Position numbers and translations under genes: made by a program. Positions 1 through 8,087 of a stretch of 64,000 nucleotides of DNA are shown here, piece by piece. The notes beneath the pieces are model-generated. The model was not told where the DNA came from. It did not search any database and was given only the letters and a program-made list of their open reading frames with translations. Source of the stretch: Pullulanibacillus sp. KACC 23026 (GTDB lineage Bacteria; Bacillota; Bacilli; Bacillales; Sporolactobacillaceae); NCBI RefSeq assembly GCF_029094525.1, contig NZ_CP119107.1, positions 2,294,001 to 2,358,000 of the forward strand, read 5' to 3'. Numbering within the stretch: position 1 is the stretch's first letter; every line of letters begins with the position of its first letter.

Positions 1-507
1 TCTTCCATGTATGCTTGGCAATTCGCCAAAGCCTTGCACGTTGCTGAGAAAAATGGTTGGACTCGGTTTGTTTCGATGCAGAATTATTTGAATCTCCTTT
101 ACCGTGAAGAAGAGCGCGAGATGCTCCCTTTATGTAAAGATGAGGGGATTGGGGTTATTCCATGGAGTCCAATGGCGCGCGGCAAATTGACACGTGACTG
201 GGATGATAAAAGCTATCGATCTGAAACAGATGAATTTGGAAAATATTTATATTCTCAGACGCACGAAGCAGACCGACAAGTGGTTGCGCGTGTAGCAGAG
301 ATTGCGGCTGAAAGAGGAATTCCTCGTGCACAAGTAGCGCTTGCCTGGGTCCTCCAAAAAGAACCTGTCACCGCTCCAATTATAGGAACAACAAAAATGA
401 GCCATTTAGAGGATGCCGTGAGCGGTCTTTCTGTCCAATTAACCGCGGATGAAATTGCTCGTCTTGAAGAACCGTATATCCCTCATCCGGTTCTAGGTCA
501 CCAATAA
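1..507 (+). CDS. Aldo/keto reductase, C-terminal part (5' end outside window)
   Basis: C-terminal part of an NADPH-dependent aldo/keto reductase (TIM barrel). The reading frame is open from base 1, so the internal ATG at 7 is not the true start; the catalytic Asp/Tyr/Lys tetrad lies upstream, outside the window. Visible family signs are the VIPWSPMARGKL strand, where the substrate-binding residues sit, and the C-terminal nucleotide-binding segment with PIIGTTKMSHLEDA followed by the terminal helices. This pattern resembles YajO/YghZ-like reductases. The substrate cannot be inferred. A hairpin terminator follows directly, so this is the last gene of its unit. Confidence 0.9.
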   Translation, partial: SSMYAWQFAKALHVAEKNGWTRFVSMQNYLNLLYREEEREMLPLCKDEGIGVIPWSPMARGKLTRDWDDKSYRSETDEFGKYLYSQTHEADRQVVARVAEIAAERGIPRAQVALAWVLQKEPVTAPIIGTTKMSHLEDAVSGLSVQLTADEIARLEEPYIPHPVLGHQ

Positions 508-513
508 TTGAAT

Positions 514-557
514 AAAAAGCCCTTTAGAAATAAGAGATTATTTCTGGAGGGCTTTTT
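514..557 (+). terminator. Rho-independent terminator after aldo/keto reductase
   Basis: AAAAAGCCCT and AGGGCTTTTT form an inverted repeat around an AT-rich loop, starting seven bases after the stop codon. The T-run follows on the + strand and an A-run precedes it, so it could act in both directions. Confidence 0.85.
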
Positions 558-593
558 AAATTAAAATAACCTGGCAGACCAAGGAGGGGGGAA

Positions 594-1475
594 GTGAGCG
601 AAATCCAAGAAGGTTTTTCATTTATCCAAGAAGGTCGCCAAAAAATCCGAGAAGCTTGGCCAAAAATCCTAAAAGGTTAGCTCAAAATCAAAGAAGCTCA
701 CCCACACATTCATGTGAGCGAGCGAAATCCAAGAAGGTTCCCCATATATCCAAGAAGGTCGCCAAAAAATCTAAGAAGCTTGGCCAAAAATCCTAAAAGG
801 TTAGCTCAAAATCAAAGAAGCTCACTCATATGTTCATGTGAGCGAGCGAAATCCAAGAAGGTTCCGCATATATCCAAGAAGGTCGCCAAAAAATCCGAGA
901 AGCTTGGCCAAAAACCCTAAAAGGTCCGCCAAAAATCAAAGAAGCTCACTCATACATTCATGTGAGCGAGCGAAATCCAAGAAGGTTCCCCATATATCCA
1001 AGAAGGTTCCCCATATATCCAAGAAGGTCGCCAAAAAATCCAAGAAGCTTGTCCAAAAATCCTAAAAGGTTAGCTCAAAATCAAAGAAGCTCACTCACAC
1101 ATTCATGTGAGCGAGCGAAATCCAAGAAGGTTCCCCATATATCCAAGAAGGTCACCAAAAAATCCGAGAAGCTTGTCCAAAAATCCTAAAAGGTTAGCTC
1201 AAAATCAAAGAAGCTCACTCATACGTTCATGTGAGCGAGCGAAATCCAAGAAGGTTCCGCATATATCCAAGAAGGTCGCCAAAAAATCCGAGAAGCTTGG
1301 CCAAAAAACCTAAAAGGTTAGCTCAAAATCAAAGAAGCTCACCCACACATTCATGTGAGTGAGCGAAATCCAAGAAGGTTCCCCATATATCCAAGAAGGT
1401 CGCCAAAAAATCCAAGAAGCTTGTCCAAAAATCCTAAAAGGTCCGCCAAAAATCAAAGAAGCTCCACTCTGTGAG
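594..1475. repeat. Tandem array: seven 124-bp units built from 21-bp sub-repeats
   Basis: This fills the roughly 980-base gap before the DsbA-like gene. GTGAGCGA recurs at 594, 714, 838, 962, 1107, 1231 and 1355: spacing 124, except 120 for the first and 145 for the unit at 962. Each unit consists of five related 21-mers of the type ATCCAAGAAGGTNNCC plus one 19-mer (ATTCATGTGAGCGAGCGAA). The 145-base unit carries exactly one additional 21-mer. Short open frames in the array (about 68-75 codons, Lys/Ser-rich) simply restart in each unit and overlap one another; I regard them as repeat by-products. No CRISPR-like spacers exist. Confidence 0.93.
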
Positions 1476-1486
1476 ATTGGTTCGGT

Positions 1487-2218
1487 TTAGTTTTCGGCTT
1501 TTGGCGTCGGGATCGCACAGCTATCATCTGCACAGACATCGGCGTCCGTACTGCCAAAGGTTTTAAGCGTTGGAGCAGGGTGCTCTTCTTGCCAAATTTG
1601 ATTTAATGCGCCAACAAAAGTCTCAAGCGGTTGTGCCCCTGAGATCGCGTATTTGCGATTGACGACAAAGAAAGGAACACCTTGGACACCAATCGCTTGG
1701 GCCTCCTCAATGTCTTTTTGAACATCTGCTAAGTAAGCATCAGGTGTGTTTAACACTTTAGAAGCGGATTCGCGGTCAATCCCTGCCTTTTCTGCGAGGT
1801 CTAATAACGTGTTAGGGTCTCCGATATTTTTACCATCAGTAAAATAACCTTTTAAAAGCAAATTGGTAAGAGCATGTTCCTTGTCTAATGATTTGGCAAG
1901 CTTGGCTAATCGGTGAGCATCCAATGTGTTGGTCGGTTTCATGATCTCATAATTGAAATCTAAACCGATCTCTGCGGCTTGTTGGATTAAGCTTTCATTC
2001 ATCTTTTTGACCTGTTCAACGGTTGAGCCGAATTTTGCAGCTAGGACTTCATAGATGCTTTTCTCTGAGTAGGCTTCAGCGTGAGGATCCAACTGGAAGC
2101 TTTTATAGATCACTTCAACTTCCTCTTTATGCGGAAATCGGCTGATTGCCATTTCTAGGCGCTGCTTACCTATATAACAAAACGGACAAACAAAGTCTGA
2201 CCATAATTCAATTTTCAT
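1487..2218 (-). CDS. DsbA family oxidoreductase, FrnE-like
   Basis: Thioredoxin-fold disulfide oxidoreductase of the FrnE/2-hydroxychromene isomerase-like branch of the DsbA family, 243 residues. The protein opens with MKIELWSDFVCPFCYIG, which contains the CxxC redox motif (CPFC); the helical insertion follows, then the cis-proline segment GVQGVPFFVVN and a C-terminal tail with a further CADDSC pair. No signal peptide is visible, so a cytoplasmic thiol-redox or stress role is likely. I chose ATG at 2218: the GAGGTG ribosome site lies at the right distance from it and overlaps the GTG nine bases upstream that would give a longer frame. The stop abuts the end of the repeat array. Natural substrate unknown. 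Confidence 0.88.
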   Translation of the reverse strand: MKIELWSDFVCPFCYIGKQRLEMAISRFPHKEEVEVIYKSFQLDPHAEAYSEKSIYEVLAAKFGSTVEQVKKMNESLIQQAAEIGLDFNYEIMKPTNTLDAHRLAKLAKSLDKEHALTNLLLKGYFTDGKNIGDPNTLLDLAEKAGIDRESASKVLNTPDAYLADVQKDIEEAQAIGVQGVPFFVVNRKYAISGAQPLETFVGALNQIWQEEHPAPTLKTFGSTDADVCADDSCAIPTPKAEN

Positions 2219-2346
2219 ATAAAACACCTCTAATTTTTTAAGTTACTTTACATTCTAACACAACTAGAGAAAGGTTAGCCGATCGATGCTTAAAAGATGC
2301 CCGACTAATTTGACGGATGACCTAAGCGTGAATATATTAGAGGTGA

Positions 2347-2394
2347 AAAAACAGACGCTCACCGGGTGAAAACCTGCTTTCACCTGATGAGCGC
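2347..2394 (-). terminator. Terminator of the small gene at 2402
   Basis: Interrupted hairpin with GCTCA and GGTGAAA arms on both sides of a six-base loop. On the minus strand it ends in a TTTTTT run and lies just past the stop of the 60-codon gene. Confidence 0.75.
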
Positions 2395-2401
2395 TTTTGC
2401 T

Positions 2402-2584
2402 TCATTCGCTGTCTTTAACGACTTCATCTTCTTGATCGGAGCGGTTTTTAAAGGCCTCATAAGTAGCGAAATCGGCTACTTCATTCATTGGTTCACCGGG
2501 TTCTTTTTCTTCTGTTACGGTGTTTTTTGGGAAGGCTCCAGGGTGATTTTTCCGCTTATGATTAAAACTCTTGCCTGTGCTCAT
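2402..2584 (-). CDS. Small hydrophilic protein of unknown function (60 aa)
   Basis: Sixty-residue, strongly charged protein: a basic N-terminal third (GKSFNHKRKNHPG), then an acidic Glu/Asp-rich remainder, with no membrane segment and one Phe-Ala-Thr-Tyr cluster. I do not recognise the family; size and composition are reminiscent of small spore or stress proteins of Bacilli, but that is only an impression. Support for reality is the AAAGGAG site at good distance from the ATG at 2584 and a dedicated terminator behind the stop. The frame on the other strand over the same bases is a shadow. Confidence 0.6.
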   Translation of the reverse strand: MSTGKSFNHKRKNHPGAFPKNTVTEEKEPGEPMNEVADFATYEAFKNRSDQEDEVVKDSE

Positions 2585-2792
2585 AGCATGTTCACTCCTT
2601 TCAAAGGATAGGCTTAGTTTTGGCTAACATGGGAAAAATATGATGTGGAATTAAGCACCAAATGTCGTGATTGAGAGAAGTCTAGAAAACCTCGACTTAA
2701 ATCAAACAGTTATCCGTTAAGAGTTGAATTTACTTCAAAAGCGTGATAAATTAGAAATATATATACAGATTAAATAAAGGAGGTGTGGTTAA

Positions 2793-2936
2793 GTGAACGG
2801 GTTTACAGATGTTTTGGCACATTGGTTAAGATTTGTTTATATCATTTGTGCGATTTTTCATGCTGTTTTCATCAAAGGGGGTAGTCTGCCCTTTTTTAGA
2901 CAACAGCATATGAAATCTGTAACCAGTGAAGCTTAA
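2793..2936 (+). CDS. Short ORF, 47 aa, possible small membrane protein or leader ORF
   Basis: GTG start preceded by AAAGGAGGTG, one of the best ribosome binding sites in the window. It encodes 47 residues: an N-terminal hydrophobic helix (roughly residues 7-28, containing VYIICAIFHAVF) and a polar tail. A perfect 8-bp terminator hairpin follows 30 bases after the stop, and a second terminator stands between that and the ABC-F ATPase gene. It is either a stand-alone small membrane protein or part of the leader controlling the ABC-F gene; the sequence alone does not decide. I recognise no family. Confidence 0.55.
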   Translation: MNGFTDVLAHWLRFVYIICAIFHAVFIKGGSLPFFRQQHMKSVTSEA

Positions 2937-2966
2937 CCCGCTTAGACGTTTATTTAATGACGGATG

Positions 2967-2999
2967 AGGAAGGACTGGTTCCTTCCTTTTTGTTTTTTA
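2967..2999 (+). terminator. Terminator behind the 47-codon ORF
   Basis: AGGAAGGA and TCCTTCCT pair perfectly around a five-base loop, followed by TTTTTGTTTTTT. It lies upstream of the ABC-F gene and could limit read-through into it. Confidence 0.85.
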
Positions 3000-3011
3000 A
3001 ACTAAATCATT

Positions 3012-3048
3012 AGCCATGGGTAGGTCTCTCTGCTCATGGCTTTTTTTA
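3012..3048 (+). promoter_or_regulatory. Attenuator-like hairpin immediately upstream of ABC-F gene
   Basis: AGCCATG and CATGGCT form a stem directly followed by seven T residues, and the T-run ends two bases before the GAGGTG ribosome site of the ABC-F gene. A terminator this close to a start is typical of transcription attenuation. A short frame, ATG at 3017 reading MGRSLCSWLFL, runs through the hairpin and ends at the ribosome site, but it lacks a ribosome binding site of its own. Confidence 0.55.
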
Positions 3049-3061
3049 TGAGGTGAAAATC

Positions 3062-4945
3062 ATGATTCGATTGCATAAGGTATCGAAATCGTTTGGCGGC
3101 AATCCTGTTTTTGAAGAGATGACGTTAGAAGTGAATCAATCGGAACGAGTTGGGATTGTCGGGCGAAATGGAACAGGAAAAACAACCCTTTTCAAACTCA
3201 TTGCAAGTATGGAAAAACCGGATAAAGGAAATGTTTTCGTAAAAAAAGGATTGAAAATAGGCTATTTAGCGCAAATACCGGATTTTTCAGCGGATACGAC
3301 TGTCTATCAGGTCCTTCAGTTGGCTTTTTCTGACTTACTCGATCTGCAGGAACAACTTAATGCGTGTGAGGTTAACATGGCAACCGCTTCTTCCGATAAG
3401 CAGTTAGCTAAACTATTGGAGAAATACGGACCGCTTCAAGAAGAATTTCAGCGATTAGGTGGGTATGAAGTTGATCATTTAATTAATCAAGTGCTTTATG
3501 GATTAGCGATTCATGAGTTGAAGGACCATTTATTTAGTGAGTTAAGTGGCGGTCAACAGACAAAGGTCAGTCTTGGTCATTTATTATTAACAAAACCGGA
3601 TCTGCTTTTACTTGATGAACCAACGAACCATTTGGACCTCACAACCGTTGAATGGTTAGAGAGTTATTTGCAGGCTTATGAAGGCACCATGCTCATCATT
3701 TCACATGACCGTTCGTTTTTAGATGAGGTGGTGACCAAAATTGTCGAGATTGAGGAAGGCAATTGTCATAGTTATCAAGGCAATTATTCTTATTATGTTA
3801 TTGAAAGAGAAAGACGATTGCTGGCGGAATTTGCTGCCTATCAAGAACAGCAAAAGAAAATTCAGAAGATGAAGGAAACCATCAAACGCCTTAAAGAATG
3901 GGCAAATCAAGCGAATCCTCCTAATGATGGCATGCACAGACGCGCGAAGAGTATGGAAAAGGCATTAGAGCGTATGGAAAAACTCAATCGACCCATTATT
4001 AATCCGAAGCAAATGAATTTAGAATTTGAACTAAACGAAAGAAGCGGGAAGGATGTTCTTTATTTGGAGAAGGTGACCCATGGATTTGATAACGCACCTT
4101 TATTTGAAAATCTTGCTCTTCATATCCAATATAAAGAGCATGTCGCGATTGTCGGGCAAAACGGAAGTGGAAAATCCACATTACTCAAATTCATCACACA
4201 GGAATTGGTACCATCTGATGGGAGAGTGAAATTAGGGACGGGGATAAAGATCGGTTATCTCTCGCAGCATGTCTTCTTAAAAGAATCAATGAAGACGGTG
4301 ATTGAAGCCTTTAGAGAAGAAGTGAGTGTGACAGTAGGGGAGGCACGTCATCTCTTAGCTAAATTCTTATTTTATGGGGAAACGGTATTCCGTCCGATCG
4401 GTTCTCTAAGCGGCGGTGAACGGATGAGGTTAAAACTTGCACAACTTATGCACCAAGATATTAATTTTCTTGTTCTCGATGAACCGACCAATCATCTGGA
4501 TATCGAATCAAGGGAGATCCTGGAAGATGCCGTTAATCACTTTTCCGGAACAGTGTTAGCGGTCTCGCATGATCGATTCTTTTTAAATAAGTGCTTCAGC
4601 ATCACGTATTGGCTGGAAAACAAGCACCTCATTCGCTTTGAAGGCAGTTATAAAGAAGCCAAAGAAAAAAGAGAGAAAGTAAAAAGGGCTTCAATCCCTG
4701 AAACGATACATGCTGAAAAGGCCTCTTCAGGGAAAGCAAGGGTGACTCAAAACATAAGTCTCGAAACAATCGAACAAGCCATAGTCGATACGGAACTAGA
4801 GATTGACGGCATTAAAAAACAAATGCAGGTCGCCGGAGTCGAGTTACAAAGATTATCTCAACTTCAGATGGAACTAGAAAGGATGGCAATAAGACGCGAT
4901 GATTTTTATTTGCAATTAGAAGAAAAGATGAAGGAATCGAACTAG
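3062..4945 (+). CDS. ABC-F family ATPase, probable ribosome-associated/antibiotic-resistance type
   Basis: Soluble protein with two ABC cassettes and no membrane domain, about 627 residues. Cassette 1 has Walker A GRNGTGKT (about residue 38), signature LSGGQ and Walker B LLLLDEPTNHLD; cassette 2 has GQNGSGKS, LSGGE and LVLDEPTNHLD. Between them lies the long basic helical linker (residues about 240-315), which in ABC-F proteins reaches into the ribosomal P-site region; a charged C-terminal coiled coil follows the second cassette. I start at ATG 3062 because the GTG at 3053 overlaps the ribosome site. The attenuator-like leader is typical of antibiotic-induced ABC-F genes, but a housekeeping YdiF-like translation factor is also possible. 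Confidence 0.9.
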   Translation: MIRLHKVSKSFGGNPVFEEMTLEVNQSERVGIVGRNGTGKTTLFKLIASMEKPDKGNVFVKKGLKIGYLAQIPDFSADTTVYQVLQLAFSDLLDLQEQLNACEVNMATASSDKQLAKLLEKYGPLQEEFQRLGGYEVDHLINQVLYGLAIHELKDHLFSELSGGQQTKVSLGHLLLTKPDLLLLDEPTNHLDLTTVEWLESYLQAYEGTMLIISHDRSFLDEVVTKIVEIEEGNCHSYQGNYSYYVIERERRLLAEFAAYQEQQKKIQKMKETIKRLKEWANQANPPNDGMHRRAKSMEKALERMEKLNRPIINPKQMNLEFELNERSGKDVLYLEKVTHGFDNAPLFENLALHIQYKEHVAIVGQNGSGKSTLLKFITQELVPSDGRVKLGTGIKIGYLSQHVFLKESMKTVIEAFREEVSVTVGEARHLLAKFLFYGETVFRPIGSLSGGERMRLKLAQLMHQDINFLVLDEPTNHLDIESREILEDAVNHFSGTVLAVSHDRFFLNKCFSITYWLENKHLIRFEGSYKEAKEKREKVKRASIPETIHAEKASSGKARVTQNISLETIEQAIVDTELEIDGIKKQMQVAGVELQRLSQLQMELERMAIRRDDFYLQLEEKMKESN

Positions 4946-5039
4946 GTAAGTGAAGGCAAAAATGAATACAAAAGTATAATTCTCTTTAAAAATGGGGGAT
5001 TATACCTCTTTACATTTGTGAGCGTAAATAGTATTTCCG

Positions 5040-5190
5040 ATTGATTGGAGTGGTAGGCACGAGTCACTTGCTAAAAAAGCACCTGCTGAAAATCACGCAG
5101 AGAATGTTTCCAAGGCAGCTGAAGAATTGTTACGGAAAGCGGGTGAAATCAACGGTCGGATTTTCTGTTTACTAATAAAACGAGATCGCT
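5040..5190 (+). pseudogene. Possible gene remnant in the gap before 5314
   Basis: One frame stays open for about 55 codons and reads like the end of a soluble helical protein (AKKAPAENHAENVSKAAEE), but it has no start codon or ribosome site and no counterpart I recognise. The rest of the gap from 4946 to 5313 shows no feature. The idea that this is a decayed gene is weak inference from the protein-like composition. Confidence 0.25.
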
Positions 5191-5313
5191 TCTTTCTAAT
5201 TGTCACAAGAAAGTTTTAAAAAGATGTATTTTGAATATATATTTATGGTGATTTTTTAACGAATGTCGTAAGATGAAATAAGAAGAACTCTTTTAGTAAA
5301 AGGGGCAAGTTTA

Positions 5314-5457
5314 ATGGCGAAAGATTTTATCGAAGATCGGATCAACCATATTAAACAATCCATTGAATGCCTACAAGAGCAAAATGGCTCTCCTGAATTA
5401 CTTAGTGAGGCACAAGAATTTCTAGCAGAACTTGAAAAACTAAAAAGTGTAAAATGA
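5314..5457 (+). CDS. Small helical protein of unknown function (47 aa)
   Basis: ATG at 5314 with AAAGGGGC eight bases upstream. It encodes a 47-residue acidic, amphipathic two-helix peptide: helix 1 around KDFIEDRINHIKQSIECL, a NGSPE turn, helix 2 LLSEAQEFLAELEKLK. It has a single Cys and no membrane segment. A perfect terminator follows 43 bases after the stop. The family is not recognised; the helix-turn-helix hairpin shape resembles small regulatory or adaptor peptides of Bacilli, but no function is assigned. Confidence 0.5.
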   Translation: MAKDFIEDRINHIKQSIECLQEQNGSPELLSEAQEFLAELEKLKSVK

Positions 5458-5500
5458 TCGATAAGTCCATCAAATGCCAAAAAAACTTGCCTGAACAAGA

Positions 5501-5534
5501 AAAAACGACACGTCAATTGACGTGTCGTTTTTTT
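5501..5534 (+). terminator. Perfect symmetrical terminator between convergent genes
   Basis: ACGACACGTC and GACGTGTCGT form a perfect stem with A-run and T-run flanks. It can serve both the small + strand gene and the convergent minus-strand gene ending at 5570. Confidence 0.9.
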
Positions 5535-5569
5535 AAAAGAAATACCACAAACTAAACCCGATTTTTCGA

Positions 5570-6634
5570 TTAATTTGGAATGACCACCCATGCATTCGGT
5601 AAGTAACGCATCCCGATACTTGTTTGTGTAGCAGGCTTTAAGAGTAATTGTCCGTTATTAATCATCGTAGTCGAACCGCCGCCATCCATGGAAATCGCAT
5701 TCTTAACATGATAAGTCTCCATAAGATGTTCCATATCTGACATGGAGGCACCTCGGTGCGTTTTGTTCCAATAAAAACGGCCATCCGTAATAATCATGAC
5801 GACCTTGCCGTCTTCCGCTTGGCCGATGGCGGTACGCGGCGCCCAACCCCAGGCGGCATCGATGGAAGAGGTCACTTGATTTTTCCCATCGACGATAAGC
5901 TGCGGGCCAAAACTAACGGCTTCCGTAACACCTAATTTCATTAATTGATTCACCGAATAATTTCCGGTAATAAATTGGCCATCGCTTAAGAAAGCACCAA
6001 CGAGTTCAGCTTTATCTCGACCAGCGCTAGGGACATCTAATACTTTTCCTTCACTGATGACAATCCCAATCACTTGACCGCCAGATCCCGTTCCACCTTT
6101 ATCAACGAATCCTCCAGCGTTAATTCCTGCTACGCCGTTATTTTCTTTAATAATATCAGACAAGCCTTGTCCTTGATCTTTAAGCTGCGAAGGGACAAGG
6201 TGTACAGTGGTAGGGTCTGGAATGATCAAAACCTTAGCGGTATAATTTTGTGTTTCAATCGTATCGACTTTAATCGCTTGATTTTGTTTTTTCTTTTTGT
6301 AATCGAGCGGTAACGTTTTTTGATTAATCGTGGTTTGCTTGGTTGGCGGGTGTTTCGCCAACTTTTTTAGGGCATCTATCTCATTCTGAGGCAGGAGAAA
6401 TGTCATATATTTTACGTAACGGGCATGCTGTGTAGAAAGCACGGATCCAACTAGCATTTTTCGAAAACTCAAGCCTTGTGGCGTTCCGTACATAAATCCA
6501 GCGGTCGACCCGGCTAATATAAAAAGGATGAATATGATTATCCATAGCATCTTTTTTAAACGCTTCGGTTTTTTTCGCTTACTATGGCGCTCAGAGCGTG
6601 AATGAACAATTTCATGCTGTGTAGAGGGCTTCAT
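5570..6634 (-). CDS. Phosphodiester glycosidase family protein (NAGPA domain), membrane-anchored
   Basis: 354 residues. A Lys/Arg-rich N-terminus is followed by one membrane helix (about residues 30-50, WIIIFILFILAGSTAG), so the body faces the outside of the cell. The C-terminal 220 residues fit the NAGPA/EpsL-like domain (phosphodiester alpha-GlcNAcase and exopolysaccharide-related proteins): VAGINAGGFVD, WAPRTAIGQ, ITDGRF and the closing SMDGGGSTTM motif. Probable role: acting on sugar-phosphodiester bonds in cell-wall polymers or surface polysaccharide. AAGGGAGTG stands six bases before the ATG. The substrate is not evident, and no polysaccharide genes lie next to it. Confidence 0.88.
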   Translation of the reverse strand: MKPSTQHEIVHSRSERHSKRKKPKRLKKMLWIIIFILFILAGSTAGFMYGTPQGLSFRKMLVGSVLSTQHARYVKYMTFLLPQNEIDALKKLAKHPPTKQTTINQKTLPLDYKKKKQNQAIKVDTIETQNYTAKVLIIPDPTTVHLVPSQLKDQGQGLSDIIKENNGVAGINAGGFVDKGGTGSGGQVIGIVISEGKVLDVPSAGRDKAELVGAFLSDGQFITGNYSVNQLMKLGVTEAVSFGPQLIVDGKNQVTSSIDAAWGWAPRTAIGQAEDGKVVMIITDGRFYWNKTHRGASMSDMEHLMETYHVKNAISMDGGGSTTMINNGQLLLKPATQTSIGMRYLPNAWVVIPN

Positions 6635-6946
6635 TCTAGCACTCCCTTAAAAAAATAGTAGTCTATCATCGCTTCATTTTACTTCGAAGTGCGAAGAATG
6701 ACAACCTATTTTAGAGGAAAAAGTTGAATTTTGTCGATTATTTTTGTTAAACCTATTAATTTCAGGTGAGAATGACTGATTCATTCGATCAGTTATAAAG
6801 CTTGAAAATGATAGTTGAGATAGCAATTAGCAGAGGTAAAGAGAATGACAATGCGGGTGCTTCTCAAGGAAGAGAGGTGAGAGGGCAACGCTAAAAATTA
6901 AGAACCATCCTCAATCATCTATGGATGATCAAGATGGTTCTTAAGG
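6635..6946. other. Intergenic region without a gene
   Basis: 312 bases. Apart from the terminator at its left-hand gene border (6896-6944) and presumably the promoter of the glycosidase gene near 6640-6760, nothing is identifiable. No open frame with a ribosome site was found. Confidence 0.6.
6896..6944 (-). terminator. Terminator of mnmH
   Basis: TTAAGAACCATC and GATGGTTCTTAA pair, with an inner ATCATC/GATGAT stem. On the minus strand the hairpin starts three bases after the mnmH stop and ends in a T-rich stretch. Confidence 0.8.
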
Positions 6947-8011
6947 TTAAGGTTGGCGTACAGCCAAATAATCGAGTATTAATTGGGCTGCTTCTGAAAT
7001 ATTAGTCGCTTTAAGCGTGATTTTCTGTTCATCCGGATAGCGTTCAGTCGAATAGTTGTACAAAGGATCATAATAAAATTCTAGAAGCAAGCGAACAGCG
7101 GAGGCATAATTTTCCGATATTAAATCTTCTTCAATTTGTTTGGCAATGGGTGTATGAATCCTTTTTTTGATGCGCAAAAAGGCGTCTAAACACATTTCCT
7201 TATGCTCCCAAGGCTGGTAATCTTCTAAGATATGACGAATTCTTTCTTCGATTGGCAGTTCGATTAGAATCTGGATACCTTCTTCTTTCTTCTTTACGAG
7301 GAAGTCAGGAAGAAGGACCTTACCAATCCGTTTGCTTTCTCCTTCAAACAGAAGGAAGGGTGCATTTTGATGTTGAAACAGTTCTTGGATCAACAAGGCA
7401 TCAAACGTTTTTTGGTTATGGGGTTCTAAGCCAATCTGGCCGAAGATCGACCCTCTATGATTGGCATAGCCTTCAAGATCCAAGACAGGCAGGCCTTCTT
7501 TTTTTAGCTGATGCAGAATTTTTGTTTTTCCAGAACCTGTTTTTCCATTTAATACATATATTTTTTGATGGATTTCAAAGTTGTTCAGTTGCTCAACTAC
7601 CCAGTTTCGATAGGTGCGGTAGCCGCCCGTTAAACGATAAACATGAATTCCCATTAAGTCCAATACCGTTGCGGTTGTTCTGCTTCTCATTCCGCCGCGC
7701 CAGCAGAAGACCGTTTTTCTTCCTTCTATTTTAGAAAATTCATTGACGAAAGAAGGGAGTTTCTTAGACACGATTTCAAGTCCGCGTTCTTTAGCCGCTT
7801 CTTTACTCACTTGTTTGTATAGGGTTCCGATTTCAGCTCTTTCATCATCGCTGAAAAAGGGAATATTAAGGCTGCCGGGAATGGTGGCTTCTTTGTATTC
7901 TGAAGGAGAACGAACGTCTATGACCGTCATCTCACCGTTATCCTTCAATTCAAGCAAACGTTCCATTGTAATATCTTGAAACACGATTTTCACCTTTTCT
8001 TTCTCATCCAA
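6947..8011 (-). CDS. mnmH: tRNA 2-selenouridine synthase MnmH (SelU/YbbB)
   Basis: Replaces sulfur by selenium at the wobble 2-thiouridine of tRNA(Lys/Glu/Gln) using selenophosphate. The 354-residue protein has an N-terminal rhodanese domain (residues about 20-135) with IDVRSPSEY and the active-site Cys in VFCWRGGMRSRT, then a C-terminal P-loop domain with NGKTGSGKTKIL (about residue 155). Length and domain order match the SelU family. The selenophosphate supplier selD lies just upstream on the same strand, separated by 76 bases that contain a terminator hairpin, so mnmH may depend on read-through or its own promoter. Confidence 0.95.
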   Translation of the reverse strand: MDEKEKVKIVFQDITMERLLELKDNGEMTVIDVRSPSEYKEATIPGSLNIPFFSDDERAEIGTLYKQVSKEAAKERGLEIVSKKLPSFVNEFSKIEGRKTVFCWRGGMRSRTTATVLDLMGIHVYRLTGGYRTYRNWVVEQLNNFEIHQKIYVLNGKTGSGKTKILHQLKKEGLPVLDLEGYANHRGSIFGQIGLEPHNQKTFDALLIQELFQHQNAPFLLFEGESKRIGKVLLPDFLVKKKEEGIQILIELPIEERIRHILEDYQPWEHKEMCLDAFLRIKKRIHTPIAKQIEEDLISENYASAVRLLLEFYYDPLYNYSTERYPDEQKITLKATNISEAAQLILDYLAVRQP

Positions 8012-8036
8012 TTGGACAATGGCTTTCGTTCATTAG

Positions 8037-8063
8037 AAAAATCGGCCATTAAGCCGATTTTTT
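8037..8063 (-). terminator. Hairpin between selD and mnmH
   Basis: AAAATCGGC and GCCGATTTT pair around a six-base loop, with T-runs on both strands. On the minus strand it follows selD and precedes mnmH, so it should reduce mnmH expression relative to selD. Confidence 0.75.
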
Positions 8064-8087
8064 CACAAATGATCTAGTTTTAAACCT

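Noticed and set aside
714-1313. Chain of overlapping 68-75-codon frames in the first repeat array
   Set aside because: They restart with each 124-bp unit, overlap one another, and are nearly identical Lys/Ser-rich products of the repeat itself; the GTG starts lie within the repeat and have no separate ribosome sites.
594-1475. CRISPR array
   Set aside because: Units are contiguous diverged tandem repeats without unique spacers, and no cas gene is present; the same holds for 11126-12250.
2366-2611. 81-codon + strand frame opposite the 60-residue gene
   Set aside because: It runs through the terminator of the minus-strand gene and has no ribosome binding site; the minus-strand frame has both a good start and a terminator.
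7252-7979. Two + strand frames (160 and 78 codons) opposite mnmH
   Set aside because: They are antisense shadows of a gene whose protein family is unmistakable.
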